A stretch of 64,000 nucleotides of DNA. It comes from Labrys miyagiensis (GTDB lineage Bacteria > Pseudomonadota > Alphaproteobacteria > Rhizobiales > Labraceae). The stretch lies in assembly GCF_030160835.1 (NCBI RefSeq), contig NZ_BSPC01000036.1, positions 1 through 64,000 of the forward strand. The letters run 5' to 3'. Positions 16,313 to 24,418 of this stretch are shown here, one piece after another (position 1 is the first letter of the stretch; each line of letters begins with the position of its first letter). A program made the translations under genes and the position numbers. Under the pieces are notes generated by a model. That model searched no databases and was not told the DNA's origin. It saw nothing but the letters and a program-made list of their open reading frames with translations.

Positions 16313-17863
16313 CTATTGCGAATGCATCATGTCCCACACCGGCTCGAGCGCGCGGCGCGCGCCCTGATAGGCGGGGAACAGGCGGGAATAGATCTGGGTG
16401 AGGGCGGGGTCCGGCGTCTCGGCGGCGCCGAGCAGGGGCGTGACCCATTCGCCAATGCAGTCGGCCATCGAGCCATAGGCGCCCACGGCCACCGCCGCCA
16501 TCATCGCAGCGCCGGCCGCGCCGGCCTCCTCGCGGGCGGAGACGCGCACCGAAGCACCGACGCAGGCTGCCAGCACGGCACGCAGGGCTGGGGACCGGGC
16601 GGCGCCGCCGGTCAGGCGCACTTCGGAGGGCATGGTGCCCATCGCCTCGTAGCAATCGCGCGTCGCCATGCCCAAGCCTTCGACCACGGCGCGCAGGAGA
16701 TCGGCGAAGCGATGCGTGCTGGTGAGGCCGATGAAATCGGCGCGCGCTTTGCTGTTCACGAAAGGCCCACGCTCCCCGGCTTCGGAGATGTAGGGGTGGT
16801 AGAGGATCTGGCCGGGCTTGCTCGCCGCCAGCCAGGCGTCGATGCGGCCGACCAGCTCCGACTGCCTCACGCTCTGGCCCATCTCGGCGAGGAGATCGGC
16901 GGCGAGGCGCAGCGCCCAGTCGATATTTAAGGTCGCCGCCATGTTCGACTGGATCTGCGCCACCAGGCCGGGCATGGGCAGGGCGATGACGTAGCCGGTG
17001 TTCTCGGCGTTGAGATAGACGCCATCCTGCGGCGTCGCCTTCATATGCATGCCGGTGGAGCCGATCACCGTGCAGGCGGCCGGGGCGCCGCTCGTATGGA
17101 TGCCGGCCCCGAGGCCGGTCGCGACGATGTCGACGAAGCCTAGCGAGACGGGCGTGCCGGCGAGAAGGCCCGTGGCCGCCGCCGCTTCGGCGCTGAGCGG
17201 ATGGGTGGTCTGCGAGCCGTCGACGATTTCGGGGAGCAGGCGGCGTTCGCCCCGGAGCCCCAGCGCCTCGATCACCCCCTCGTCGTAACGGCGGGTGCGG
17301 AAATTGCCGAAGGTGAAGCTCGCCTCCGACGGGTCGGTGGCGCGCACGCCGGTGAGGTTGAGATAGAGCCAGTCCTTGCAGTGCAGGGCGACTTCGCTCT
17401 TCGCCAGCAATTCGGGTTGGGTGGCCGCCATGTGAGCGAGCTGCGTCCCCTGCTGGCAGGCGGCAAGACCGGTGCCGGTCGCCTCGAAGCGAGGGCGGTC
17501 GGTGGAAAGGGCGCGCAGCTTCTGCACGGTCGGCGCGGCCCTGGCATCGAGCCAGAGCCAGGCATCGCCCACGGGCACATTGCCGGCGCCGACCAGCCAG
17601 GTGCCGTCGCCCTGGGCGGTGACGGCGATGGCGGCGGTGCGCCGCGCCAGGCCTTCGACCTTGCCGGCGAGATCGCGCAGGGTCTGGGCGCAATCGGCCC
17701 AGGTCTGCGGCAGCGACTGTGTCGCCATGCCGTCGGCGCCGGTGGCATAGCGGTTGGGCACGGAAGCGACGGCGATCTGCTCGCCTCTGAAGCTGAAGGC
17801 GACGGATTTGATCACCGAGGTGCCGGCATCGATGCCGATGAGAATGTCCTCGCCCGTGCCCAT
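16313..17863 (-). CDS. eryA: Erythritol kinase EryA (FGGY family), 516 aa
   Basis: FGGY kinase that phosphorylates erythritol. The N-terminal motif GIDAGTSVIKS (residues 10-20) and the C-terminal VRLTGGAARSPALR and AGAAGAAMMAAVAVG segments are the FGGY signatures. It lies 9 bases after eryD and 8 before eryB, giving the diagnostic eryA-eryB-eryC order. A GGGGAAACGC ribosome site precedes the ATG. Substrate assignment rests on the gene order and the EryC/H/I neighbours; a related tetritol such as threitol is the main alternative. Confidence 0.87.
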   Translation of the reverse strand: MGTGEDILIGIDAGTSVIKSVAFSFRGEQIAVASVPNRYATGADGMATQSLPQTWADCAQTLRDLAGKVEGLARRTAAIAVTAQGDGTWLVGAGNVPVGDAWLWLDARAAPTVQKLRALSTDRPRFEATGTGLAACQQGTQLAHMAATQPELLAKSEVALHCKDWLYLNLTGVRATDPSEASFTFGNFRTRRYDEGVIEALGLRGERRLLPEIVDGSQTTHPLSAEAAAATGLLAGTPVSLGFVDIVATGLGAGIHTSGAPAACTVIGSTGMHMKATPQDGVYLNAENTGYVIALPMPGLVAQIQSNMAATLNIDWALRLAADLLAEMGQSVRQSELVGRIDAWLAASKPGQILYHPYISEAGERGPFVNSKARADFIGLTSTHRFADLLRAVVEGLGMATRDCYEAMGTMPSEVRLTGGAARSPALRAVLAACVGASVRVSAREEAGAAGAAMMAAVAVGAYGSMADCIGEWVTPLLGAAETPDPALTQIYSRLFPAYQGARRALEPVWDMMHSQ

Positions 17864-17872
17864 GCGTTTCCC

Positions 17873-18832
17873 CTAGATCGTCTTCGCGAGCGCTTCTGCG
17901 GTGCGCTCGTCGGTGATGAGGCCTTTGAGATAGCCGCTGGCGAGGATCGCCTGGATGGCGTCGATCTTTTCTGGTCCGCCGGCGAGCGCCACGATGCGGC
18001 GGCCCTTCAGCCCCTCGAGCTCCGGCGAAAGGGTTCGGGCCGCGAGCGATGTCTCGACCGGATTGCCGTCACGGTCGAAGAAGTGGCCAAGCATCTCGCC
18101 GACGCCGCCGACCTCACGTACTTCCAGGATCTCGGCCGGTTCGATCATCTGGGAGGCGACGAGCTGGGCGTCGGGCTGGGCGGTGCCGATGCCGACCACC
18201 ATGAGGTCCGCCTGGGCGGCCAGGCCGAAGGCCTCGCGCACGCCGCGCTGGGCGACGAGCACCTCGCGATCCTCCGCCGTGTTGGCGAAGAAGGGCACCG
18301 GCAGCACATAGGCGGCCGCGTTGGTCTTCTCGGCCAGGCGGTGCATGACGTCATAGGGATTGGCGGCATAGTTGCGCGTCAGGCCGCCGAGCAGCGAGAC
18401 GAAGCGGATCCTGCCGGCCGGCACGCGGCGCATATCGGCCACCGCGGCGGCGAGGGTACGGCCATGGCCGATGCCGATGATGCCGCCCTGCAGGTTCTCG
18501 ATCTCGCGCTGCAGGAAGCCGGCTCCGGCAATGCCGAGCGCCCGCAGGGGCAGGCCAGGCTCGTGCAGGTCCGGCACGACCTCGCAGATGTCGAGGCCAT
18601 AGCGGGAGGCGATGGCTGCTTCCAGCACCAGGCATTCGGCGACATCGCCGTCGATGGTGACCTTGATGGCACCGCTCTCGACGGCGCGGCTGATCAGCCG
18701 GTGCGCCTTGACATTGGTGACACCGAGGCGCGTCGCGACGTCGGCCTGGGTCAGCCCGGAGACATAATGGAGCCAGGCAGCGCGAATGGCGAGGCTGTCC
18801 TCGCTGTCCCGCTTGGGAGCTGATCGGGCCAT
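17873..18832 (-). CDS. eryD: Erythritol operon regulator EryD (SorC family), 319 aa
   Basis: SorC/DeoR-type sugar-binding regulator: N-terminal helix-turn-helix at about residues 26-58 (GLTQADVATRLGVTNVKAH) and a C-terminal sugar-binding domain (GIGHGRTLAAAV; VGIGTAQPD) that would sense erythritol or a phosphorylated derivative. In Brucella eryD is the last gene of eryABCD and represses the operon; here it comes first, 9 bases before eryA. Candidate operator repeats lie 30-57 bases upstream of its start. Confidence 0.88.
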   Translation of the reverse strand: MARSAPKRDSEDSLAIRAAWLHYVSGLTQADVATRLGVTNVKAHRLISRAVESGAIKVTIDGDVAECLVLEAAIASRYGLDICEVVPDLHEPGLPLRALGIAGAGFLQREIENLQGGIIGIGHGRTLAAAVADMRRVPAGRIRFVSLLGGLTRNYAANPYDVMHRLAEKTNAAAYVLPVPFFANTAEDREVLVAQRGVREAFGLAAQADLMVVGIGTAQPDAQLVASQMIEPAEILEVREVGGVGEMLGHFFDRDGNPVETSLAARTLSPELEGLKGRRIVALAGGPEKIDAIQAILASGYLKGLITDERTAEALAKTI

Positions 18833-18861
18833 GTTTCCTGCGTGGGGAATAGAGATGTGTA

Positions 18862-18889
18862 ATTTATTACTATCAATGAAATTTATTAC
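18862..18889 (-). promoter_or_regulatory. Candidate EryD operator: direct repeat ATTTATTAC, period 19
   Basis: ATTTATTAC occurs at 18862-18870 and again at 18881-18889, exactly 19 bases apart, in the AT-rich segment immediately before eryD. Near-two-turn spacing on the same helix face is what tetrameric SorC regulators often use. No other copy is seen in the window. Confidence 0.5.
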
Positions 18890-18970
18890 AATCTGAGGCG
18901 CGATGTCAATAATCGAGCGGCCGATTGGCGGGGAGCCAGTCTGTGTGACGAACGCGAGGCAGATACATTT

Positions 18971-19044
18971 GGGGCGCGGGTCTTCAGACCCGGCTCTTAA
19001 AAACGCAACGGTGGCGGTTCAGGCGGGTCTGAAGACCCGCCCCC
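18971..19044. repeat. Inverted repeat family C, copy 1
   Basis: Left arm contains GGGTCTTCAGACCCGGCTC, right arm GGCGGGTCTGAAGACCCGCC. It lies between eryD and the acid-sugar kinase gene. A second copy with 26-base arms occupies 23003-23076. Confidence 0.85.
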
Positions 19045-19052
19045 GACAGCCC

Positions 19053-20378
19053 CTACGCCCGGCCCTCGCGGATCATCGAGAAATAGTCGTCGCCGCCGAC
19101 CTGTCCGCCCTTGAGCGCGATCTCCAGCCCGTCGAAGGCCGGGGCATCCGCATGAGCGGTGCAGAGCGGTGAGCCTGGGCAGGACGGCAGAGGCAGCCTC
19201 GTGGTCAGGGCGAAGATGCCGAGCTCGCGCAAAGCGTGGCTCGACGTGTCGCCGCCGGCGATGACGGCGCGGGTGAGGCCGGCGCGTTCGACCAACGCCT
19301 TCTGGATTCGCCCCAGCGCCAGGCCGATGCGGTTGCGGTCTGCCTCGCCCTCGAATTCGGCGCCGATATCCGTATCAGGCCCGAGCGCCGTGTGAAGGAT
19401 GACGCTGCGCCCTTGGCTAAGCTTGTCGAGGCCGGCAGCCACGGCCTCGGCAACCGCCGGCTCGCTGCGGTGGATGAGTTGGCGCGGATCGAGAGCGATG
19501 CCGTCGAAGCCATGGGCGGTGGCGTGGCGGATCTGCCGCTCGGTGGTGGGCGAGCAACTGCCCGAGACGACGGCGATGCGCTCGGCCACGCCCGGCGCAG
19601 GGAAGGAGGCCTTGCCGCCGATCAGTCCCGCCTCCTGCCAGGCGCGCAGCAGCGCATATTCAATGCCGGACGAGCCGGTCACGAAGCGACCGAGCCTTGG
19701 CTGCAGACGCCAGAGCTGGCGGCCTGTTATGGCCTGCGTTGCCGCGTCGGCGACATCGAAGAGGAGGATGTCCTCGCCCTTCGCCACGATGGCGTCGACC
19801 GTGCCGTCGACATCGGCTGAGGCCAGCGCCGCGAGATCGACGAGGCCGATGCGGCTTGTCGTCTGCCGGCCAAGATGGAGGCGAAGATCCGCCTCGTCCA
19901 TCGGCGTTACCGGATGGCGGCTCATCACCGGATGGCGGTCGATGCGGTAGACCTGGCCCTGATAGGCGGCGAACAGGTTGCCGAAGCTGGTATAGCGCCT
20001 GAGCTGCGGCGCCCCCACCACCAGCGGCACCTGGCGCTGGCCGAAAATCTGGCGGCCGATCTCGATGGCGCGGCCGATATTGCCGATGGCCGGGCTGGAA
20101 TCGAAGGTTGAGCAGACCTTGTAATGGCAGATGGTGGCATCGAGCTCCTTCAGCCAGGCCAGGGCCGGCGTGAGTTCGGCGTCCATCCAGGCCGGGTTCC
20201 GGCTGCGGCTTGTGCCGGCAAGGCCGATGGCATCGCAGGCGCCGAGCCGCGCGCGCTGTTCCGCCGAGGGCGGTTGCAGGAACAGCGCCGTGCGTACCCC
20301 ATGCGAGGCCAGAGCTTCCATCACATCGGTGGAACCGGTGAAATCGTCGCCGTAATAGGAGAGGAGGAGGCCGGGCAT
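19053..20378 (-). CDS. oiaK: Four-carbon acid sugar kinase family protein, probable 3-oxo-isoapionate kinase OiaK, 441 aa
   Basis: DUF1537/OtnK-fold kinase. The N-terminal D-D-F-T-G-S motif (residues 11-16) binds the sugar acid, and the C-terminal nucleotide domain shows GGDTSSHALREL and LKGGQVGGDDYF. Family members phosphorylate D-erythronate, D-threonate, 3-oxo-tetronates or, as OiaK, 3-oxo-isoapionate. Here the neighbours are a RuBisCO-like protein and an ApnO-like oxidoisomerase rather than PdxA2 or OtnC, which favours OiaK in D-apionate breakdown. The product would be 3-oxo-isoapionate 4-phosphate for the RuBisCO-like enzyme 263 bases upstream. Confidence 0.78.
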   Translation of the reverse strand: MPGLLLSYYGDDFTGSTDVMEALASHGVRTALFLQPPSAEQRARLGACDAIGLAGTSRSRNPAWMDAELTPALAWLKELDATICHYKVCSTFDSSPAIGNIGRAIEIGRQIFGQRQVPLVVGAPQLRRYTSFGNLFAAYQGQVYRIDRHPVMSRHPVTPMDEADLRLHLGRQTTSRIGLVDLAALASADVDGTVDAIVAKGEDILLFDVADAATQAITGRQLWRLQPRLGRFVTGSSGIEYALLRAWQEAGLIGGKASFPAPGVAERIAVVSGSCSPTTERQIRHATAHGFDGIALDPRQLIHRSEPAVAEAVAAGLDKLSQGRSVILHTALGPDTDIGAEFEGEADRNRIGLALGRIQKALVERAGLTRAVIAGGDTSSHALRELGIFALTTRLPLPSCPGSPLCTAHADAPAFDGLEIALKGGQVGGDDYFSMIREGRA

Positions 20379-20445
20379 GGGAGGGGCTTTCCTGGAGGTT
20401 GTTCATGGGCGCAACTATTTTCCCAAGAAAGTAGGGCGCGAGTAG

Positions 20446-20617
20446 CCTCCCCCACGAAGCTGGGGGAGGTGGCATTGCGAAGCAATGACGGAGGGGGTGT
20501 GGGCGGAGTGGGGTGCGTGAAACGCGATCCTAGCGTACTGCTTCCCGAGCTACACTCCGCCCACACCCCCTCCGAGCCGACTTCGTCGGCCCACCTCCCC
20601 CAGCTTCGTGGGGGAGG
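20446..20617. repeat. Long composite inverted repeat, family E ends
   Basis: CCTCCCCCACGAAGC-TGGGGGAGG (20446-20469) and CCTCCCCCAGCTTCG-TGGGGGAGG (20594-20617) are each hairpins and pair with each other. Inner segments (GTGTGGGCGGAGTG and CACTCCGCCCACAC) also pair. It fills the gap between oiaX and oiaK. A single unit recurs at 30014-30037. Confidence 0.85.
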
Positions 20618-20640
20618 CTTCCCGCGCCCGTTCCGTCATC

Positions 20641-21909
20641 TCACGCCGCCCCGGCATCGGTGCCGAATTTCAGCAGCGATTGCGCCAGTTCCGGGTGCTC
20701 TCGCGCGTAAACCTCCAGCGGCACGCCTTCGACTGTCGCCTCCCAAGCCTGGCGCACGGCGCGCACGCCGGCCGCGGGACCGCCAGGGTGGCTGACCACG
20801 CCGCCGCCGCAGAGATACAGCAAATCGAGGGTCCGGCCCGTACGGGCGTAGGTATCGGGCGCCTGCCCGCCCCACTGGCCCGAGCAGACTACCGGCATCG
20901 GGCAGACATCGCCGGGAAAGAGCGGCGTCGTCACTGCCTTGAAGGAGCGCACGAAGGATTCGTCCGATTCCCAATATTTGGCGCGAATGCCGTTGATCTG
21001 GAACTGGTCGATGCCGAGAAGCCGCCAGAACTGCTGGTAGACCTCGAAATCCATGCCGAGGCCGGGATGGCGCGTCAGGATATCCCAGCCATTGCGATGG
21101 GCATGCAAGGCAAGGCTCGAACGCTTGCGCAGGAAGGAGAGGCCCCCCAGCCCCACCGAATTGATGTTGATCACCGCCGCATTGCCGCCGGCCCTGGCCA
21201 CGACGTCGTGGTTGCGCAGCATCTCGTCGGGGTCGGAGTGCGAGATGCCGAAGGCATACATCACCTTCCTGCCGGTCTTCTGCTCACGATCGAGGATGAC
21301 GGGCATGATCGCCTTCACGCGGTCCTCGAGGCTGGAATAGGCCGGGCTCGCCAGCTTCTCGTCGTCCTTGATGAAATCGACCTCGGCCTCGACCAGCTCG
21401 CGGACCTGCTCGGCCGACTCGGGCGGCCGCAGGCCGAGCGCCGGCTTGACGATGGAGCCGATCACCGGCCGGCCACTGACGCCTGTCAGCCGACGCGTGC
21501 CCGCGACGCCGAATTGCGGGCCGGGATAGGCGGCCGTGAAGGTCTCAGGCAATTGCATGCCGGTGACGCGGATGCCGCTGAAGCCCTTGATCGAATAGAC
21601 GCCGCCAATGGCGATGGTCATCAGTGCGGCGAGATCGGTGCCCACGGCCTCGATCGGAAAATCGATATCGACGTCGGCGCGCCTGTAGACCGTATTGGCG
21701 GGTGCTTGCGGGTCGGGGATCGAGGGCACCGCCAGAGGCTCCAGCGCGCGGATATCGACCACGCGGGCCGCCACGCGCGCCTTCAGCTCCGGGGTCTCGC
21801 CGGGGAGGGCAACGAAGGTGCCGGTGGACTGGTCGCTGGCGATCTTGGCGGCCAACTTCTCCACGTCGCCGGCGGTCTCGATGCGGTAGGTCATGCGGAT
21901 GACGGACAT
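20641..21909 (-). CDS. oiaX: RuBisCO-like protein, probable 3-oxo-isoapionate 4-phosphate decarboxylase (OiaX) or transcarboxylase/hydrolase (OiaT), 422 aa
   Basis: Form IV RuBisCO-like protein. The N-terminal domain keeps S-T-G-T (residues 28-31). In the barrel, Lys155 (IVKPALG) matches catalytic K175, while the K177 position is Ala157. Lys181-Asp183-Glu184 (FIKDDE) match the carbamylated-lysine magnesium site, His271-Arg272 match H294-R295, and Lys311 lies at the loop 6 position. RLPs beside OiaK act on 3-oxo-isoapionate 4-phosphate: OiaX gives L-erythrulose 1-phosphate and CO2; OiaT gives 3-phosphoglycerate and glycolate. The adjacent eryH-eryI favour OiaX, a downstream glycolate-oxidase-type gene favours OiaT. 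It is divergent from the GntR regulator. Not a CO2-fixing RuBisCO: no small subunit or phosphoribulokinase is near. Confidence 0.75.
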   Translation of the reverse strand: MSVIRMTYRIETAGDVEKLAAKIASDQSTGTFVALPGETPELKARVAARVVDIRALEPLAVPSIPDPQAPANTVYRRADVDIDFPIEAVGTDLAALMTIAIGGVYSIKGFSGIRVTGMQLPETFTAAYPGPQFGVAGTRRLTGVSGRPVIGSIVKPALGLRPPESAEQVRELVEAEVDFIKDDEKLASPAYSSLEDRVKAIMPVILDREQKTGRKVMYAFGISHSDPDEMLRNHDVVARAGGNAAVININSVGLGGLSFLRKRSSLALHAHRNGWDILTRHPGLGMDFEVYQQFWRLLGIDQFQINGIRAKYWESDESFVRSFKAVTTPLFPGDVCPMPVVCSGQWGGQAPDTYARTGRTLDLLYLCGGGVVSHPGGPAAGVRAVRQAWEATVEGVPLEVYAREHPELAQSLLKFGTDAGAA

Positions 21910-21963
21910 GGCAGTCCCTCAACCTGCATGTGCGAAGTTGGCGAGCCGAGGCAGCGAGAACGC

Positions 21964-22049
21964 CGTCATTGCGAGCGCAGCGAAGCAAGCCAGGGGCCAA
22001 AGGACGGTGTCTGCCGGCCCTGGATTGCTTCGCTGCGCTCGCAATGACG
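21964..22049. repeat. Inverted repeat family G
   Basis: Perfect 25-base arms, beginning CGTCATTGCGAGCGCAGC and complemented at 22025-22049, separated by 36 bases. It lies just upstream of oiaX. Confidence 0.9.
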
Positions 22050-22143
22050 AATGAATGTGCTGCCCTTCGCTTCCACGGCTGGCGCTCATATCAATTCAGC
22101 CTGCATGACATATCGCAACGCTCGGTTCGTACATTGCACAACA

Positions 22144-22168
22144 GGTATGATGAGTATATCATGACTTA
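22144..22168. promoter_or_regulatory. Candidate GntR operator, site 1
   Basis: Reads GGTATGATGAGT-at-ATCAT-g-ACTTA. The same 25-base motif with three differences is at 24419-24443 before apnO. It lies 131 bases before gntR and 235 before oiaX, in the shared control region. GGTAT-type half sites are known for NanR-like GntR regulators. Confidence 0.6.
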
Positions 22169-22298
22169 TGTTGTTGCAATGGATTTTGCTTGTCGGTTTA
22201 CGAGCAGCGCTGGCACTCTTGCATGCCGCCGGCTTGCCTTGCCTGGAAACCGGCGGCAAAGACGATTGAACACGGCGCGGCCTCATCCGGAATGTCCT

Positions 22299-23063
22299 AT
22301 GCCCCTCAGCAGCGAACCCATCGTCCGTCGCAAGCTTTCCGATGAGGTCTTCGATCGTCTCAAGGCCCTGATTACCACGGGCGAGCTCTCGCCGGGCGAT
22401 CCCTTTCCTTCCGAGCGTGAGCTGATGGACCGGCTCGGTGTCGGGCGCCCGGCCATCCGCGAGGCCATGCAGCAGTTGAGTACCATCGGCCTCCTCACCA
22501 TCTCGCATGGCGAGCGGGCGCGGGTGCGCCAGCCCACGGCCCGGTCGATCTTCCAGCAGGTCGACGATGCCGCAAATGTGCTGCTGTCGAGCTCGCCGGC
22601 CTCACTGGAGCATCTGAAGGAGGCACGACGCTTTTTCGAGCTCGGCATGGTGCGCCAGGCAGCCGAGAAGGCAGACGCGAAGGCCATCGCGGCGCTGCAG
22701 GAGGCCCTGGCCCGCCAGCGCGCCAGCCTCGGTAATGCCGATGCCTTCATCACGGCCGACATGCAGTTCCACACGCGGATTGCCGCCATCTCGGGCAACC
22801 CGCTGTTCGAGGCGATGAGCGAAGCGACGCTCGGCTGGCTGAAGCAATATTACACCGACCTGCTGATCTGGACCGGCAAGGAGAACATCACCCTCTCCGA
22901 GCACGAGGAGATCCTCGGCCGCATCATCGCCCACGATCCCGAAGGCGCGGAAAAGGCGATGGCCAAGCACCTCGACCGCTCGGCCTCGCTCTATGTGCAT
23001 CAGGGGGGCGGGTCTTCAGACCCGGCTCCTCAGAGAGCGGGTGCAGACAAGAGCCGGGTCTGA
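22299..23063 (+). CDS. GntR-family (FadR/NanR type) regulator of the apionate module, 254 aa
   Basis: N-terminal GntR winged helix (about residues 9-78, FPSERELMDRLGVGRPAIRE) and an all-helical FCD effector domain with the metal-binding pattern of aspartate/histidine residues (ADMQFHTRIAAISGNP, SEHEEILGRI, KHLDRS). It is divergent from oiaX and two genes away from apnO, both preceded by the same 25-base motif, so it likely controls the apionate genes in response to a sugar acid. ATG at 22299 starts the family similarity. Its last 18-20 codons and stop lie inside repeat C, so the C-terminus is repeat-derived. Confidence 0.85.
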   Translation: MPLSSEPIVRRKLSDEVFDRLKALITTGELSPGDPFPSERELMDRLGVGRPAIREAMQQLSTIGLLTISHGERARVRQPTARSIFQQVDDAANVLLSSSPASLEHLKEARRFFELGMVRQAAEKADAKAIAALQEALARQRASLGNADAFITADMQFHTRIAAISGNPLFEAMSEATLGWLKQYYTDLLIWTGKENITLSEHEEILGRIIAHDPEGAEKAMAKHLDRSASLYVHQGGGSSDPAPQRAGADKSRV

Positions 23064-23076
23064 AGACCCGCCCCCC
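23003..23076. repeat. Inverted repeat family C, copy 2, overlapping the gntR 3' end
   Basis: Perfect 26-base arms 23003-23028 and 23051-23076. The left arm and spacer are read as the final codons of the GntR gene, and the TGA stop falls within the right arm. Confidence 0.9.
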
Positions 23077-23109
23077 AATGCGCCCGCCTCCGGTACAAGA
23101 CTGCACGCA

Positions 23110-23394
23110 TCAATAACGGCGATCGATATCCTTGGCCTGAGCATAGCCATGATGCCGGCTCGCAACGCGTGCCGTGTGGACAGGCTTCATGCGTTGCGCA
23201 CTGGCCGGTGCTGGCATGGGGCTCGGAGCGAGAAGATTGGGTGCGGGATTGATCGCATTGACATCGAGATCCCGATCGCCGGCATCGGCGAAAGCCGCGC
23301 CCGCAAAGGTAATGCAGAGAAGAGCCACCATCGTCGCGAGAACCAGCGATTTCGACAGCGACTTTTGCTTGTTCGCATAAGAAACATTCAACAT
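23110..23394 (-). CDS. Small secreted hypothetical protein, 94 aa
   Basis: Lysine-containing N-terminus, hydrophobic core and a signal-peptidase site (AGAAFA-DAG, residues 31-38) mark a Sec signal peptide; the mature part is about 58 residues, rich in Pro, Ala and Met, with HHGY near the end. A perfect AAGGAG ribosome site 7 bases before the ATG supports expression. I do not recognise a family. It is transcribed toward gntR from between gntR and apnO and is not obviously part of the sugar pathway. Confidence 0.6.
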   Translation of the reverse strand: MLNVSYANKQKSLSKSLVLATMVALLCITFAGAAFADAGDRDLDVNAINPAPNLLAPSPMPAPASAQRMKPVHTARVASRHHGYAQAKDIDRRY

Positions 23395-23551
23395 TGTGCT
23401 GCTCCTTCATGAGGCCCCTGATCGGGCCTATGGGAGCAGTGACAATCCTCGCGACGCTTTTATTCCCGGGGTGCGTGACAAAAATATTTCAGTGCCGATC
23501 GAATAATTTAGTGGCCGGCTCGGGCATCGGCCAAGTTATCGGATGATGCGC

Positions 23552-24379
23552 TCAGGTGATGCGCTGGATGCTCGCGGCGATCTCGTCCGGCTCGAACACG
23601 CGCTTCCAGTCGTCCCGCATCAAGGTGGGCTTGCCGAAGGCGATGGCCTTGTTGCAGGCGTCGGAGAATACGCCCTGGACTTCTTCGAAGATCACGGCGC
23701 CGAGCACGTTCATATGGCCGAGCAGGAAGTCGCGGGCCGCCTCGCGCGGTACGCCGCGCGCCACCACCTCGTCCATCGCCTCGCGCATGACGTCGAGCAG
23801 CGTGGCGCAGACGGTTTCGGACAGGCCCGGCTCCAGCAGCGCCATCTGCTCCACGGTGACGCGGTGGGAGCGCATGACGGGCGCCCAGATCACCTTGGCG
23901 ATCTCTTCGCCGAGCGCAAAGGCGCTTTCGGGGCCTTGCATCAGGGCGCTGACGATATGCTGCTTGGCCGCGACGCCGCCGAAATGGTCGTTCTTGGCCG
24001 CCATCTCCGTCTCGTCGTTGAAGATCGGCGGATGGCAGGGATGGGTGACAAAATAGGTCAGGTCCTCGCGTTCCGGCAGATGGCCGGCAAAGGGCGCGGC
24101 GGCGTCGAGCGCCACCACCATGGCGCCTGGTTTCAGCTTGTCGGCGATGCCGGCAGCGACCTTGCCGATCAGCGTGTCGGGCACGGCGAGGATGACGACA
24201 TCGGCGCCATCGAGGGCGGCATCAGGCGGAACGGTATCGAAGCCGAGGCCGGTCTTGAGACGCTCCTGCCCGGCGGGGCTCACCTCGACATGCCGGACCT
24301 CGAAGCGCGACCCTCTGAGGTTGCTGGCCAGCCGGTAGCCCATTTTGCCGCCGGCACCAAAGAGAGCGATCGTGGTCAT
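23552..24379 (-). CDS. apnO: Probable D-apionate oxidoisomerase ApnO, 275 aa
   Basis: NAD(P)-dependent dehydrogenase with an N-terminal Rossmann motif G-A-G-G-K-M-G (residues 7-13) and the C-terminal helical domain of the phosphogluconate-dehydrogenase-like ApnO family. The segment THPCHPPIF and the late AFGKPTLMRDDW are distinctive. ApnO oxidises and rearranges D-apionate to 3-oxo-isoapionate, the substrate of OiaK. ATG at 24379 has a GGGAGG ribosome site and begins the Rossmann fold directly. The GntR-like operator at 24419-24443 lies 40 bases upstream. The main alternative is another sugar-acid dehydrogenase of the same superfamily, but the OiaK and RLP neighbours fit ApnO well. Confidence 0.78.
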   Translation of the reverse strand: MTTIALFGAGGKMGYRLASNLRGSRFEVRHVEVSPAGQERLKTGLGFDTVPPDAALDGADVVILAVPDTLIGKVAAGIADKLKPGAMVVALDAAAPFAGHLPEREDLTYFVTHPCHPPIFNDETEMAAKNDHFGGVAAKQHIVSALMQGPESAFALGEEIAKVIWAPVMRSHRVTVEQMALLEPGLSETVCATLLDVMREAMDEVVARGVPREAARDFLLGHMNVLGAVIFEEVQGVFSDACNKAIAFGKPTLMRDDWKRVFEPDEIAASIQRIT

Positions 24380-24418
24380 GCAGAAGTCCTCCCGAGTGCG
24401 AGAGGGTATAGGATGACT

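Larger units (their letters stand above)
21910..22298. promoter_or_regulatory. Divergent promoter region oiaX/gntR
   Basis: These 389 bases carry inverted repeat G (21964-22049) and then an AT-rich segment with the candidate GntR operator (22144-22168). No gene is seen. Plus-strand reading frames through this region extend the GntR gene upstream but show no protein similarity. Confidence 0.55.

Noticed and set aside
14799-17693. A 964-residue open frame covering eryA and eryB as one protein
   Set aside because: The upstream portion is eryA read out of frame with no similarity; EryB starts at 16304, eight bases after eryA.
19053-20378. D-threonate/D-erythronate kinase (DtnK/DenK)
   Set aside because: Those lie beside PdxA2-type dehydrogenases, absent here; the RuBisCO-like and ApnO-like neighbours fit OiaK better. 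It is not fully excluded.
20641-21909. Autotrophic RuBisCO large subunit
   Set aside because: Key substrate-binding residues differ, and there is no small subunit, phosphoribulokinase or CbbR; neighbours are sugar-acid genes.
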